64,000 bases of DNA from Afipia sp. (GCA_024707075.1 JANQAK010000006.1:1-64000), one strand, 5' to 3'. Positions 26,642 to 36,702 are shown, counted from the first letter of the stretch. Program-made: numbers and translations. The notes: generated from the letters alone by a model not told the origin.

Positions 26642-27697
26642 ACCTTCGGTGATTCGCGTGTTGATGCCCCATTTCGGCGGATACCAGGGTGCAGGCGCGA
26701 TCTTACCGGGTTGAAATTTCTGCTTGATACGTGTGCGTCCGGCGACTCCGGAGTATTCTGGGAATGCGACGCGGGCATATTTAGAGATTTCGCAGAACAG
26801 GTTCTGGCAATCGATCAGTTGCAGCGAGCGTCCCCATAGCGACTTGAAATCGATACCCTGGGTGGCGAAATGCTCTTGCTGGGTTTCCCACATATAACGG
26901 ATGATATCTTCGGCGCTAATACCATCTACGCCGACGAAACATTTATGAATGCCATCGAGTGCGCCGGGCCCCGCGACGACGAAGTCGTCCTCCGCGAAGT
27001 TGGTCAGCCGACTGTAGTTGAGATCAGTTGCATACTGGTACGCAAGGAAAGGGCCAACCGAAGGTATCGAGCGAAGAAGGGCGAACGCATCCGCCATTTT
27101 CTCTGTTGCGACATACCGCGCAGGGAATTCTTCCTTCACAAGATATGCAAGCATCTTGAGATGGTTTTGGTGCTTGGCGCTGTGTCCGAAAAAGCTACCG
27201 GCTGACGGCATGATATAAGCAGCCGAATATATACGCCTGCCCGCTTTCATGCATTGCGCGAGAACGCGATTATAGCGTTCGTAACTGAACGTCTCCCAAA
27301 CGATGGGGCCCACCGTTCTTTCAAGCATTTCCCAAGTCTCGATCTTGTTAAATAACTTGAAAAGTAGCGTGCGAAAGAAGACGTTTGTTTTGTCATTGGG
27401 CAAATCGTCACGGTAGATGACGCTGCGGATCAGGTATTGGCTGACTCTGTCCGAGGCGCGGTACGCATTCGTGAATTTGTAAACGCTCAACACCGGATCG
27501 CTCGTCGTTTGCGTAAGTGAACCCTGCAGGCGTCGAAAGAAGATGCGTTGCCGCTCAGCAGCGAAATACCAGTACGCAGCGAAGACAGGTGTCGTTGTGA
27601 TGGCTTTGCCGCGGATCTTCACAGACAGCCGGGGCCGCGACGACGCTTCGCGGCTATCCGCGAAAGGAAAGGAAGGGGAAGAGTCGGCGTATGTCAT
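26633..27697 (-). CDS. HMUDK/alpha-glutamyl-putrescinyl-thymine pyrophosphorylase family protein
   Basis: This 354-residue protein has the conserved start of the HMUDK_hel family (5-hydroxymethyl-dUMP DNA kinase, helical domain; earlier aGPT-PPlase): FAAYWYFAAERQRIFFRRLQ, DPVLSVYKFTNAYRASDRVS and QYLIRSVIYR. Its glycosylase-like helical region contains SIPSVGPFLAYQYATDLNYS and FVVAGPGALDGIHKCF. Phage members phosphorylate or pyrophosphorylate 5-hydroxymethyluracil in DNA during thymine hypermodification. No thymidylate hydroxymethylase is visible here, so the bacterial substrate is open. It faces the Nmad2-MazG gene tail to tail. Confidence 0.82.
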   Translation of the reverse strand: MTYADSSPSFPFADSREASSRPRLSVKIRGKAITTTPVFAAYWYFAAERQRIFFRRLQGSLTQTTSDPVLSVYKFTNAYRASDRVSQYLIRSVIYRDDLPNDKTNVFFRTLLFKLFNKIETWEMLERTVGPIVWETFSYERYNRVLAQCMKAGRRIYSAAYIMPSAGSFFGHSAKHQNHLKMLAYLVKEEFPARYVATEKMADAFALLRSIPSVGPFLAYQYATDLNYSRLTNFAEDDFVVAGPGALDGIHKCFVGVDGISAEDIIRYMWETQQEHFATQGIDFKSLWGRSLQLIDCQNLFCEISKYARVAFPEYSGVAGRTRIKQKFQPGKIAPAPWYPPKWGINTRITEGLF

Positions 27698-27898
27698 CGG
27701 ATTTCTCCAGCAGCGTAACGTTTTTGCACAGCTTGGCTGATTTGACTACCGTGCTTCGAGGTTGGTGTCTGGGATACATCCACCCTGTGTCAAAAAAGAC
27801 TCACGAAAGGACCGGAGAGTTTCCGTCAGCGCTTCGTTAGCATCCATTTGAAAGTCATCCCCCGCTCTTGTCGCAAAGTGGGCGCACAGATTTCATGG

Positions 27899-30380
27899 CT
27901 AGATCTGTGATTTCGAGCTTGAGAAACCAAGGGCGCGACTTTGCTCCAACCATGCCAGCGGTAAGGTCTTCGGAATCCGCGCGAGCGACATCTGCGGCTG
28001 GTCGCCGTTGAGAATGGCCGCAATAATGGGCGGCGCGAGGAAGGCATAACGCAGTTCTTGCCGCAACAGCTTCGGATGCAGCTTGACCGAGGCCGCCAGC
28101 GCCTCAGCTGTGTCAAATTTCAAATTCTTTAGATCACGCAGCCACGCATGGGCTCGAACAATGGCCTGAACCAGTTTTGCGTCAGGCTGGCGTTCGCTGT
28201 CTTGCTCAATAATTGCCGCTGCCCCCGCTGGGCGCACCTGCCAAGGGATCGTGAATCTATTCGATCGAATCTTTGCTGCCGGCGTGGGGGTGATTTTGAT
28301 AGCGCGGCTGCTTAGTTCGGCACGTGCGACATAATCGCCAATAACATCTGCATCCAACACGGATTTGTCGATTTTCAGCCGTTGGCGCAGGGCATTGATT
28401 AACGTCCCTTCGATGTCGGTCGCCGAGACACGTGCGACCGATCCGGCTTCAATTTTGCGCCCGCGCAGGACTGCTGAGCTGACATAAAAGCGATAACGGG
28501 CGCCGTTCTTTGACGAAAAGCTCGGGCTCATCGCGTTGCCGCGATCATCGAAAAGCTTGCCCATCAGGAGTGCTCCGCTTTCGGATCGTTTGATTTTCCG
28601 TTTGCTAGTGCTCGCTGCCAGCAGTGCCTGCACCTTGTCGAAGGTTCCGCGGTCGATGATTGCCTTATGCTCGCCGGGATACCACTTGCCGCCGTGACCA
28701 GTTTCACCAATGTAAATTCGGTTTTTGAGGAAATGAGCGAGAGGGCCGTACGTGAATGGAATGCCGCCGTTGAACTTCTTGACCTTGGTGTTTCGCCGCT
28801 TGGTGACGACGCCGCGCTTGTCGAGATCGGCAACAAGGCGGCCAAAGGACTGCAGCTCGACATAGCGGCGGAAGATGATGCGGACGGTTTCTGCTTCGAT
28901 GGCATTGATGACGAGCTTCTTGTCCCGAGCCTCGTAGCCGAGCGGCACCGTGCCGCCGGTCCACTTTCCTTTGCGCCGAGAGGCGGCAACCTTGTCCCGG
29001 ACGCGCTCGGAGGACAGCTCCCGCTCGAACTGGGCGAAGGAGAGAAGGACGTTGAGCGTCAGTCGTCCCATCGAGGTCGGCGTATTGAACTGCTGGGTGG
29101 CCGCCACTTCATCGAAGGTTTGGCCGGTGGCGTCGAGGATGGCGTCGCGCTTGGTGAAGTCCTGCCAGCGGCGAATAGCGACGTCGATGTAGAGGGGATC
29201 GATCTCGATCCCGAAAGCCTTACGGCCTACTTTTTCGGCCGCGAGGATAGTTGTGCCAGAGCCCATAAATGGATCGAATACAATGTCACCTCGCCGCGAG
29301 CAGTCGCGCATGGCGTCAGCAACCAGAGCGACCGGTTTCACCGTTGGATGAACCGACAGATCCGCAAGTCGATCCTTGCGGAACGAATTCACGCCGGCGT
29401 ACTGCCAGACATTCGATCTGGAACGGCCATACTTGCCGAGCTCGATATTGTTTTGGTAACGGCCGGTGCCGTTCTTGAACACGAGGATTAGTTCGTGCTG
29501 AGAGCGATAAAAGCTGCCTTGTCCGGCGTTTGATTTGACCCATGCGATGATGTTCTTCAGTTCGGTGAAGGCCTGTTCGCCGGCAGCAAGACACTCTCCA
29601 AGATGTCTCCAATCCATGCAGCAAAAGACAATAGCGCCATCCTCCGTATATCGGGCGGCTAGAGACATCCACCGAGTGAGGAATTCGGTAAATTCGGCAC
29701 GTGACATCTCGCCAGAGGCGGCCGCAAACTCACGATGCTGAATTTTTTCCGCGTCCTTGCACGGACCCGATCCGTACGTTGTACGGCGGATCCGTGAAAA
29801 TCATGAATGCCCGGGTGCTGCCCATCAATTGTTTGATGTGAAGCTCATCTCTGGAATCTCCGCACAAAAGCCGATTATTCCCAAGTACCCACAAATCGTC
29901 CGCACGGCTTACGGCGCGGGCTTCGATTTGAGGGATATTATCAGCAGGCTCGCTTTCGAGATCGGCAAAGTCACACATAAGACTGTCGATCTCAGCAGCC
30001 TCGAAGCCGGTAATTTGGAGGTCGAGGTTGTATTCTGGAAGGAGCGTCGCTAGCTCCCCTAATTCAGCGGCAAGACGTGAATGATCCCAACCTGCATTGG
30101 CCGCGATCTTGTTATCAGCAAGCACAAGAGCTCGTTTTTGAGTTTCAGTGAGTCCCGTTTTGATGATGATCGGAATCTCACGTTGTCCAAGCGTCGTGGC
30201 GGCAAGATAGCGGCCGGTTCCGGCAAGGATCATCCGGTTCTCATCGGTCAAAATCGGAATCGTCCAGTCAAATGCCTGAATACTGTCGGCGATCTGCTTG
30301 ACTTGGCTCTTCTTGTGAGTCCGAACGTTACGGGGATTTTGCTTAAGCGTGCCGATCGGCACCCATTGGACATTGAGCAT
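27899..30380 (-). CDS. ParB domain-DNA methyltransferase fused to truncated serine recombinase, one frameshift
   Basis: The start is ATG 30380 (GGAG site upstream). Residues 1-110 are a ParB/Srx-like domain (VPIGTLKQNPRNVRTHKKSQ, LAGTGRYLAATTL). Next comes a DNA N4/N6 methyltransferase of the order motif IV (FTDPPYNV, near 196) then motif I (DPFMGSGTT, near 370). From about residue 427 the sequence switches to the interior of a large serine recombinase (TQQFNTPTSMGRLTLNVLLS, FERELSSERVRDKVAASRR, then a Recombinase domain), lacking the catalytic Ser part. The frame breaks in the T6 run at 29743-29748. One base fewer joins GRGKIQHREFAAASGEMSR. As corrected it is about 826 residues. Confidence 0.78.
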
Positions 30381-31209
30381 ACCTGTCTCCGTGCTAAAGC
30401 GCGCGCCAGCGATGAATCGCGAGCGCTCGCCAGCAGTTGCTGGTGAAAGCGGTGAGAGATGGGCTCCGGAGAGCCGCAGGTAGGCTAAAGCTAGGACCAC
30501 CGTCCAATGGGTGATCAAACCTAGTGTCTACTGCATCGGTGATGCAGGAGCGAGCCACTAGCCCTTTCCGTGGCTCTACTTGAAGACAATTTTTAGTATC
30601 GTGAAAAATATCAGAGATCAAGTCTGATCGGCAGTCGCCGCGTCGCGGTAAAGCCGTCATGCCGGGATCTGCGGAATGAATATTTATGGAAATGTATTAG
30701 TTTTTCAATCAAACTATTCAGTCTGAATACTTTAATGGGATGGAGCTTCGGTCGGTGACGCCGACTGCTCTGTGTTGCGATGGCGGTCCAGCGCCTGACG
30801 TCGAGTGAAAGTGTCGCCATCGACCATGGATGTGAGAGCGCCAGCGGTTTGTCACGATGTTCAAGAAGGTCTTGGGCAATCGCCGGGGCCGATACCTCCG
30901 AGGGGTGAGAGGAATGCTGCCGGCTGATCGTGCACGGCGTTGACTCGCGACTGGGGTCGTCCTGTTTTTGGAGACTCTCTAAACATCTATGGTTGTAGAA
31001 GGATTCAGGCATCATTAGACAATAGAGGTCAGTGCCTCGCGGTCGTGGCTGGTCGGGAAACAGGCACTCATGTTTAAGGCAGGATGCGCCAAACAGATAC
31101 GCACGCCGGTGCCACGGACGATAAGCATTGTCCGTGCGGCTTTTTCTAGCCTGCGTGATGCATCGGGGATGCTTGCAATTAATTCTGATCATCCGGCGGA
31201 GTGCCCGAT
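30381..31209. other. 830-bp region without a recognisable gene
   Basis: This divergent region lies between the ParB-methyltransferase gene and the ECF sigma gene. It holds a seven-base inverted repeat GAGCCAC/GTGGCTC (30552-30576) and a perfect 15-bp palindrome at 30715-30729. A GGCGGAG ribosome-binding site (31194-31200) supports the sigma start at 31210. A long minus-strand ORF across it (to 31249) has no family resemblance and is treated as noise. Confidence 0.45.
30715..30729. promoter_or_regulatory. 15-bp palindrome, possible operator
   Basis: TATTCAGTCTGAATA is perfectly symmetrical around the central T in an A/T-rich stretch. It lies about 480 bases upstream of the ECF sigma gene of the heme locus. 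It is not a classical Fur or Irr site as I know them, so no regulator is assigned. Confidence 0.35.
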
Positions 31210-31716
31210 ATGAAGAAGGGCGAGGGGCAATACAGGGTTTATCTCGCACATCGTGCAGCCCTGATCGACTATGCAGCGCCGATCCTCGGCTCCCGTGAAA
31301 CAGCCGAGGACATTGTCCAGGAAGCGTTCCTCAAATTCGTGCCTGCCCGGGGCTGGTCCGATGGACCTGCCCAGCCGGCAGCCTATCTTTATCGCATCGT
31401 CCGTAACCTCTCGCTCGATTTCCTGCGGCGGAAAAAGCTCGAAAGTCGCGAACTGACCGACGAAGTGCCGTACTGGACGGTCCCGCGCTCTGAGGCCACA
31501 CCGGAGCAGCGGGCGCTATTTAGCGACGACATCCGGCGGGTATCCGCGATGCTTGCGGAGATGCCGGTCGAGACGCGGATCGCCGTCGAGATGCACCGCT
31601 TCGGGGGCTGCAAGCTGGAGGAGGTCGCCGCCCATCTGGGTATTTCGGTTGCCACCGCACATCGGATGATCCATACGGCCCTGGTCGAGATCGCAAGACG
31701 GATCGGCCGTGAATAA
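31210..31716 (+). CDS. FecI-like ECF sigma factor of the heme-uptake locus
   Basis: This 168-residue ECF sigma has region 2 (RETAEDIVQEAFLKFVPA, PAAYLYRIVRNLSLDFLRRK) and region 4 (MPVETRIAVEMHRFGGCKLE, EVAAHLGISVATAHRMIHTA). ATG 31210 is preferred to the GTG nine bases upstream because GGCGGAG then has proper spacing. It is followed by a fecR-like gene and a TonB receptor whose N-terminal STN domain can signal through FecR. The arrangement is that of FecI/FecR/FecA or HasI/HasS/HasR surface signalling. Confidence 0.88.
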   Translation: MKKGEGQYRVYLAHRAALIDYAAPILGSRETAEDIVQEAFLKFVPARGWSDGPAQPAAYLYRIVRNLSLDFLRRKKLESRELTDEVPYWTVPRSEATPEQRALFSDDIRRVSAMLAEMPVETRIAVEMHRFGGCKLEEVAAHLGISVATAHRMIHTALVEIARRIGRE

Positions 31717-31833
31717 TCCTGACACGACTCCCTTGTCGTGAAAAAGAATCCCGAGTTATTCGTCTTCTATGCAGGGCAGGCGGGACACAAGCCGCATGCT
31801 CTTGAGATAGGGTGCTGGGCGAATACAGCAGGG

Positions 31834-32842
31834 ATGCCGTTGAGCGAGGACGCACACAAATCGAAGGCCGCGTTGGACGAAGCCGCCAACTGGATGCTCC
31901 GGCTCCAGGAGGCAAACGACGATTCCCGTGTGCTCAGGGACTTTGAAACATGGCTTTCCCGTTCCGAAGAGAATCGCAGCGCATGGCGGCAGGTCGGCAA
32001 AACCTGGAGTTTGCTGGGCGGAGTGGCCCCGATCTATGAACATGTCTGGTCGACGCAGCCGCTTCAAAATTCGCGCGATTCCGCCTCCCGCCAGTTGCGC
32101 CGAAAGGACCGTCGCTGGAGGTGGGGCATTGGCCTCGCCGCCACCGGCATTGCGGCCTGTCTTCTTGTCCTTGCAGTTCCTTCACTCGTTCTGCGTTTTG
32201 AGGCCGACTATCTGACTGAGAAGGCGCAAAGCCGTGTCGTTACCCTCGATGACGGCACGACCGTTTACCTTGGCGCCGAGAGCGCCATCAAATCGAATTT
32301 CTCCGCCAGCCGTCGGCAAGTAACATTGCTTGCTGGAGAAGCCTTTTTTGACGTGTCCCGCAACCCGGACAGGCCTTTTGTGGTCGATGCCAAGGGTGTG
32401 AAGGTCGAGGTGCTCGGAACGGCCTTCGATGTGCGTCTCTCCTCCGCAGCCACGAGCATAGAACTTGCCAGAGGCGCTGTCGGCGTTTTCTACGATGCGG
32501 CTAGCCGGCAGTCCGCAACCAACCTGTCGCCAGGCCAGATGCTCGTCGTCGATCGCGATTCCGGATCGATGATCAAGAGCGTGATTGCGAGTGAAGATAT
32601 CGCGGCATGGCGCGACGGCCGGCTTTTTGTCAATGGTGCAACGATTGGCGCCGTCGTCGAACAGATTCAGCGGTATCACACCGCATGGATCGCGATCCCC
32701 CGACAGCACGCTTGCGAGCCAGACCGTCACCGGCCTGTATGATCTACATGATCCCGATCGCGCGCTTCGCGCTCTTGTGCAGCCTCATGGCGGAAGAGTG
32801 CGTGAGCTTTCGGGATCTGCGCGGATCCTCTCCCGATTTTAA
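31834..32842 (+). CDS. FecR-family transmembrane anti-sigma regulator, one frameshift
   Basis: The start is ATG 31834. An upstream GTG frame exists but lacks conservation. The cytoplasmic DUF4880 part (ALDEAANWMLRLQEANDD, FETWLSRSEENRSAW) is followed by a membrane span (GIGLAATGIAACLLVLAVPS) and the periplasmic FecR domain (RVVTLDDGTTVYLGAESAIK, LAGEAFFDVSRNPDRPFVVD, VEVLGTAFDVRL). The frame breaks in the C5 run at 32697-32701. One C fewer restores DSTLASQTVTGLYDLHDPD and a stop at 32840-32842 (about 335 residues). It transmits receptor occupancy to the ECF sigma encoded just upstream. Confidence 0.85.
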
Positions 32843-32865
32843 GTGAATCTAAAAACGAAAGCTGC

Positions 32866-32890
32866 GTTTCACGCCAAATCGGCGCGAAAC
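32866..32890 (+). other. Hairpin between fecR and the TonB receptor gene
   Basis: GTTTCACGCC and GGCGCGAAAC form a 10-base stem with one mismatch around AAATC, followed by an A8 run, so it is not a classical terminator. It lies in the leader of the receptor gene. The second receptor locus has a hairpin in the corresponding position. Confidence 0.5.
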
Positions 32891-32982
32891 GTGAAAAAAA
32901 AGTTTGAGCCAAGCGTCTTTGGTCTGGAAGCGCGCGCCCGCTGAATGCGGTTGCGGAGTTGAAGGCTGAAGTGCAGGGTAAA

Positions 32983-35900
32983 ATGGTTGTTTCAGTAAAG
33001 AACAGCGAAAGAAAACACGACGTAACGCCAAAGAGTAGGAATTTCTGGTATCTCCCGGGAACGATGGCACTGATCGCCGTTTGCGGCCTGTCGCCGGCTA
33101 ACAGCCAGGCGGTCGCGCCATCTGGAAGCGTTCCAATCCGGGGTACGAATAACAACCCGGGCACATCCCGAAGTTTCAATATTCCGGCCCAGCCGCTCGC
33201 GAATGCGCTCAACGCTTTCGGCCGTCAGTCCGGATTGCAGATTACGCTGTCGGCGACGACGTCGCGAGGTATCACGTCGAATGCTGTTCAAGGCACTTTC
33301 ACGCCGGAGCAGGCCCTTGCCCAACTTCTGCGGAACACCGGCATTTCATTTCACGTAACCGCTGACCGTACGGCGGTCATTGGCGTGCTACCCGCCAGCG
33401 CGCCGGTTGCCGACGGCACGGTGGTGCTCGATCCAGTTGATGTCTCCGGAGGGAGGGGAAACCCGGCCGATCTGCCGTACCAGACGCCTGGTTCGGTCAA
33501 CTACATCTCCGAGCAAGATATCCAGCGTTTCCGCGGCACTTCGACAGGGGACATGTTCGTTGGCACGCCTGGCGTCATCGCGTCCTCAAACCGCAACGGC
33601 GCCGCCATAGACCTCAACATCCGCGGCATGCAAGGCATGAATCGCGTGGCCACCACCATTGACGGGTCGGATCAATCAACATCGACATGGCGCGGCTACG
33701 CCGGCGTCGATAACCGCAGCTATGTCGATCCCGACATGGTTGGAGGTATCACCGTCACAAAAGGCCCCGACGGCGGCTCGGCTGGTGCTATCGGCGGCAC
33801 CGTCGCGATCGAAACGTTGAGCGTCTCCGATATTCTCAAGCCGGGAGATACTTACGGCACGCGCGTCAAGGTCAGTGGCAATTCAAACGGCGTATCTCCG
33901 AATATTGGCGCCACCACATGGCGTCATGATGAGCCTTCGATCTTCGACATCAGGAATGGCTCAGTAAGCGCCGCCGTAGCCGCTACGCAGGAAAATGCCG
34001 ATTTCGTTGGCGCCTTTGTACGGCGGAAGTCCGGAAATTACTTTGCCGGCACGCAGGGACCGCTGACCGTGAATGATGCGCAGAATTCGCTGGGCACCAC
34101 GGTTCTCAATTCCAAGCCCCTGTCAGCTTACAAATACGGTGATGAAGTCCTGAACACTTCACAGGATGTGGCGTCGGCGTTGCTGAAAACCACGTTACGG
34201 CCGGCGGACGGGCATGAGCTCAAGATCGGCTATCTGCACTATGACAACGTATATGGCGAAGTAACGCCCACCATCGTGCAATCCATTGGCACGCTGTCCC
34301 GCCAAGTGCCGCTGATAAGAACGATCGTGGACCAGATGACGGCGCGATACAATTGGAAGCCGGCCGACACCGACCTCGTCGATTTCAAGCTGAATGCCGC
34401 GATGTCCAGCATCGACGACGACACCGTCTATTCCGTATTCACTGACTCATTCTACCGGAAGACACAGTCGAAGAATTATGGTCTCGATGCTGCGAATACG
34501 TCGCGCTTCGACATCGCTTCGACGGTATTCTCTCTTCGATATGGTGGATCCCTCAAGCTCGAGGACGCCGCGCCGCGTGAAGTCACCACGACGACTTCCG
34601 TTGCCGATTTCCGCCCTGCAGACGGTACCCGGCGCATTGGTACGCTGTTCGTGAACGGAAAGTGGGAACCGGTGCGATGGCTCGCTGTCGATGCCGGTGC
34701 AACCTATCTGACTTACGAGACGCATTATCGAGGAACTCCTCCTTCGACCTATACTCGCAATCCCACTTATCCGTCTTATGCGGATTACACCGGGAGCGGC
34801 GTAAGCCCGAGTTTCGGCATCACGCTGACGCCGGTTGACGGCTGGCAGATCTTTGGACGCTACACGACCGGCATCCGGCCGCCCAGCCTGCGTGAATCGA
34901 CCTATACGGCGTCAGCTCTGGTCTTCAATCCCAATCTGAGGGCGGAGCAGGCCCGGAACTGGGAGGTCGGCACCAATTATATCAAGAACGATCTGGTCTT
35001 CGCCGGCGACAAGGCGCGACTGAAGCTCGCTTACTTCGACAACGTTACCGATGATTATATCGGCCGGCGCGGAATCAGCAGCGGAGTTCTCGGTCTCTTC
35101 AACTATGACAAGGTCGTGGTGAAGGGCGTGGAGCTCTCGGGCGGTTACGATGCGAAGAAAGCCTTCGTCGACTTCGCCTTCAACTACTACACCGATTTCA
35201 AGCCTTGCTTCGCCGGCGGCAACTGCGTCGATTACACCCTGCAAACCGACTACCTCACGAACTACGTTCCTCCGAGATTTACCGCGTCGGCGACGCTGGG
35301 CGTTCGTCTGCTGGACGAGAAGCTGACGGTTGGAGGGCGCGTCAATTATGTCGGCGAGCGGATGACTCGCATGACGCCTGATCCGCTATTCCCCTTTGTC
35401 GGCATGCCTTGGGTGCCTTACACAGTCGTCGATGCCTTCACGCAATGGAAGATCAGCGAGGACCTCACCTTCGATGTCAGCGCCGAGAACCTGCTCGACC
35501 GCTACTATGTGGATGCCCTCAATCGAACCGACATGCCGGCGCCGGGACGAACCATCCGCGCCAGCCTGACCGGAAAATTCGGCGGATCGGCGCCGGTCTC
35601 GGTCGCGCCGTTCGGCAGGGCCGCTTGGAATTCTCCTGGCTCGGATTGGACGGGCTTCTATGTCGGCGTCCATATGGGCTACGGGTCCGGGGCCGTGAAT
35701 GGGACGACTGCCGCGATGAACCCTGCGGCTACGAACGCAATCCCTGCTACGAACTCAGCCTTGCGTGCACGGCTCAATGGAGTTCCTGCGACAGAGTCCG
35801 CGAACCAAAGTCTCAAGAATCTGCTCGGCGGCGCGCAGTTCGGCTTCAACTATCAATTCGCCAACCGGACCGTATTTGGCGCCGAAGCTGATTTCTCCGG

Positions 35901-36432
35901 CACCAGCCTTGGAAGCCATGCTGAGAGGATCGCCGTCGAGGCCGCCGCCTTCGCATCCAATAATCAATTCCAGGATACCACGGATTATAAATTCAACTGG
36001 CTGGCCACGTTGCGCGGCCGTGCCGGTTACGCTTTTGATCGGCTGTTAGTCTTCGGCACTGGTGGCGTGGGTTTTCTGAAGGAAACCGAGACTCGCACTC
36101 AGTTCATAACGACGGCTACGAGGGCCTCAAGCCCGGTCGGTACGATGACGCAGCCGTGGTTCAAGGAGACCGCCGATGCGGTTCGGATCGGATGGGTATT
36201 GGGTGCGGGTGGTGAGTATGCCTTCGGTAGCAACTGGTCACTGAAGGCCGAATATCTCTATGCCCACTTCGGTGCGACAGCGTTCGACTTTCCGAATGCC
36301 CGCGCCGGGGTGGTAATCGCGAACACCGTGGCAGCAACAAGACCAGGCAGTTCCACCATCGTTAACGGCCGCGAAGCGGCCAACGAGGCAACCCTGCATA
36401 CGGTCAAATTAGGCCTGAACTATCACTTCTGA
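32983..36432 (+). CDS. TonB-dependent heme/hemophore receptor with C-terminal extra beta-barrel
   Basis: The protein has about 1149 residues from ATG 32983 (AGGG site). A signal region is followed by an STN signalling domain (about 62-125, FNIPAQPLANALNAFGRQSG), a TonB plug (ISEQDIQRFRGTSTGDMFVG, IRGMQGMNRVATTIDGSDQS) and a 22-strand barrel with the hemoglobin/heme-receptor signature (GITVTKGPDGGSAGAIGGTV, LRAEQARNWEVG). The barrel ends near 865 with PGRTIRASLTGKF, where a normal receptor would stop. A further 280 residues form a second, Omp25/RopB-like eight-strand outer-membrane protein (GSDWTGFYVGVHMGYGSG, WLATLRGRAGYAFDRLLVFG, VKLGLNYHF). It is likely the receptor for the HasA-like protein encoded next. 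Confidence 0.88.
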   Translation: MVVSVKNSERKHDVTPKSRNFWYLPGTMALIAVCGLSPANSQAVAPSGSVPIRGTNNNPGTSRSFNIPAQPLANALNAFGRQSGLQITLSATTSRGITSNAVQGTFTPEQALAQLLRNTGISFHVTADRTAVIGVLPASAPVADGTVVLDPVDVSGGRGNPADLPYQTPGSVNYISEQDIQRFRGTSTGDMFVGTPGVIASSNRNGAAIDLNIRGMQGMNRVATTIDGSDQSTSTWRGYAGVDNRSYVDPDMVGGITVTKGPDGGSAGAIGGTVAIETLSVSDILKPGDTYGTRVKVSGNSNGVSPNIGATTWRHDEPSIFDIRNGSVSAAVAATQENADFVGAFVRRKSGNYFAGTQGPLTVNDAQNSLGTTVLNSKPLSAYKYGDEVLNTSQDVASALLKTTLRPADGHELKIGYLHYDNVYGEVTPTIVQSIGTLSRQVPLIRTIVDQMTARYNWKPADTDLVDFKLNAAMSSIDDDTVYSVFTDSFYRKTQSKNYGLDAANTSRFDIASTVFSLRYGGSLKLEDAAPREVTTTTSVADFRPADGTRRIGTLFVNGKWEPVRWLAVDAGATYLTYETHYRGTPPSTYTRNPTYPSYADYTGSGVSPSFGITLTPVDGWQIFGRYTTGIRPPSLRESTYTASALVFNPNLRAEQARNWEVGTNYIKNDLVFAGDKARLKLAYFDNVTDDYIGRRGISSGVLGLFNYDKVVVKGVELSGGYDAKKAFVDFAFNYYTDFKPCFAGGNCVDYTLQTDYLTNYVPPRFTASATLGVRLLDEKLTVGGRVNYVGERMTRMTPDPLFPFVGMPWVPYTVVDAFTQWKISEDLTFDVSAENLLDRYYVDALNRTDMPAPGRTIRASLTGKFGGSAPVSVAPFGRAAWNSPGSDWTGFYVGVHMGYGSGAVNGTTAAMNPAATNAIPATNSALRARLNGVPATESANQSLKNLLGGAQFGFNYQFANRTVFGAEADFSGTSLGSHAERIAVEAAAFASNNQFQDTTDYKFNWLATLRGRAGYAFDRLLVFGTGGVGFLKETETRTQFITTATRASSPVGTMTQPWFKETADAVRIGWVLGAGGEYAFGSNWSLKAEYLYAHFGATAFDFPNARAGVVIANTVAATRPGSSTIVNGREAANEATLHTVKLGLNYHF

Positions 36433-36702
36433 GGTCTTCAAATGCATCTCTTATCGGAAAGAGCGCGTCTCAAATCCAGAAATGGAGAAATAACCCGACC
36501 TCGAACAAGCATGCATCGATTGACTCGGCTGGCTTACGGCGTGGCGTCGCGAAGCATTGCATCGTGTCGATCTCTTTACTTCCCATCGTTCTTGGGGTCG
36601 TCGGCTGAATTCAAGTTTGACAGATTTCCGTAGCGGTCACGTCGCGGATCCGAGGTTCGTCAGATGACGAACAAATCCTGAAACCCAAACTGGAGTGGTA
36701 AT

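Noticed and set aside
28667-29491. 274-codon plus-strand frame over the methyltransferase-recombinase gene
   Set aside because: It is antisense to clear recombinase and methyltransferase motifs and has no recognisable protein family of its own.
30611-31249. 212-codon minus-strand frame upstream of the ECF sigma gene
   Set aside because: It overlaps the sigma start, is Arg/His/Ser-rich without a hydrophobic or domain pattern, and has no ribosome-binding site.
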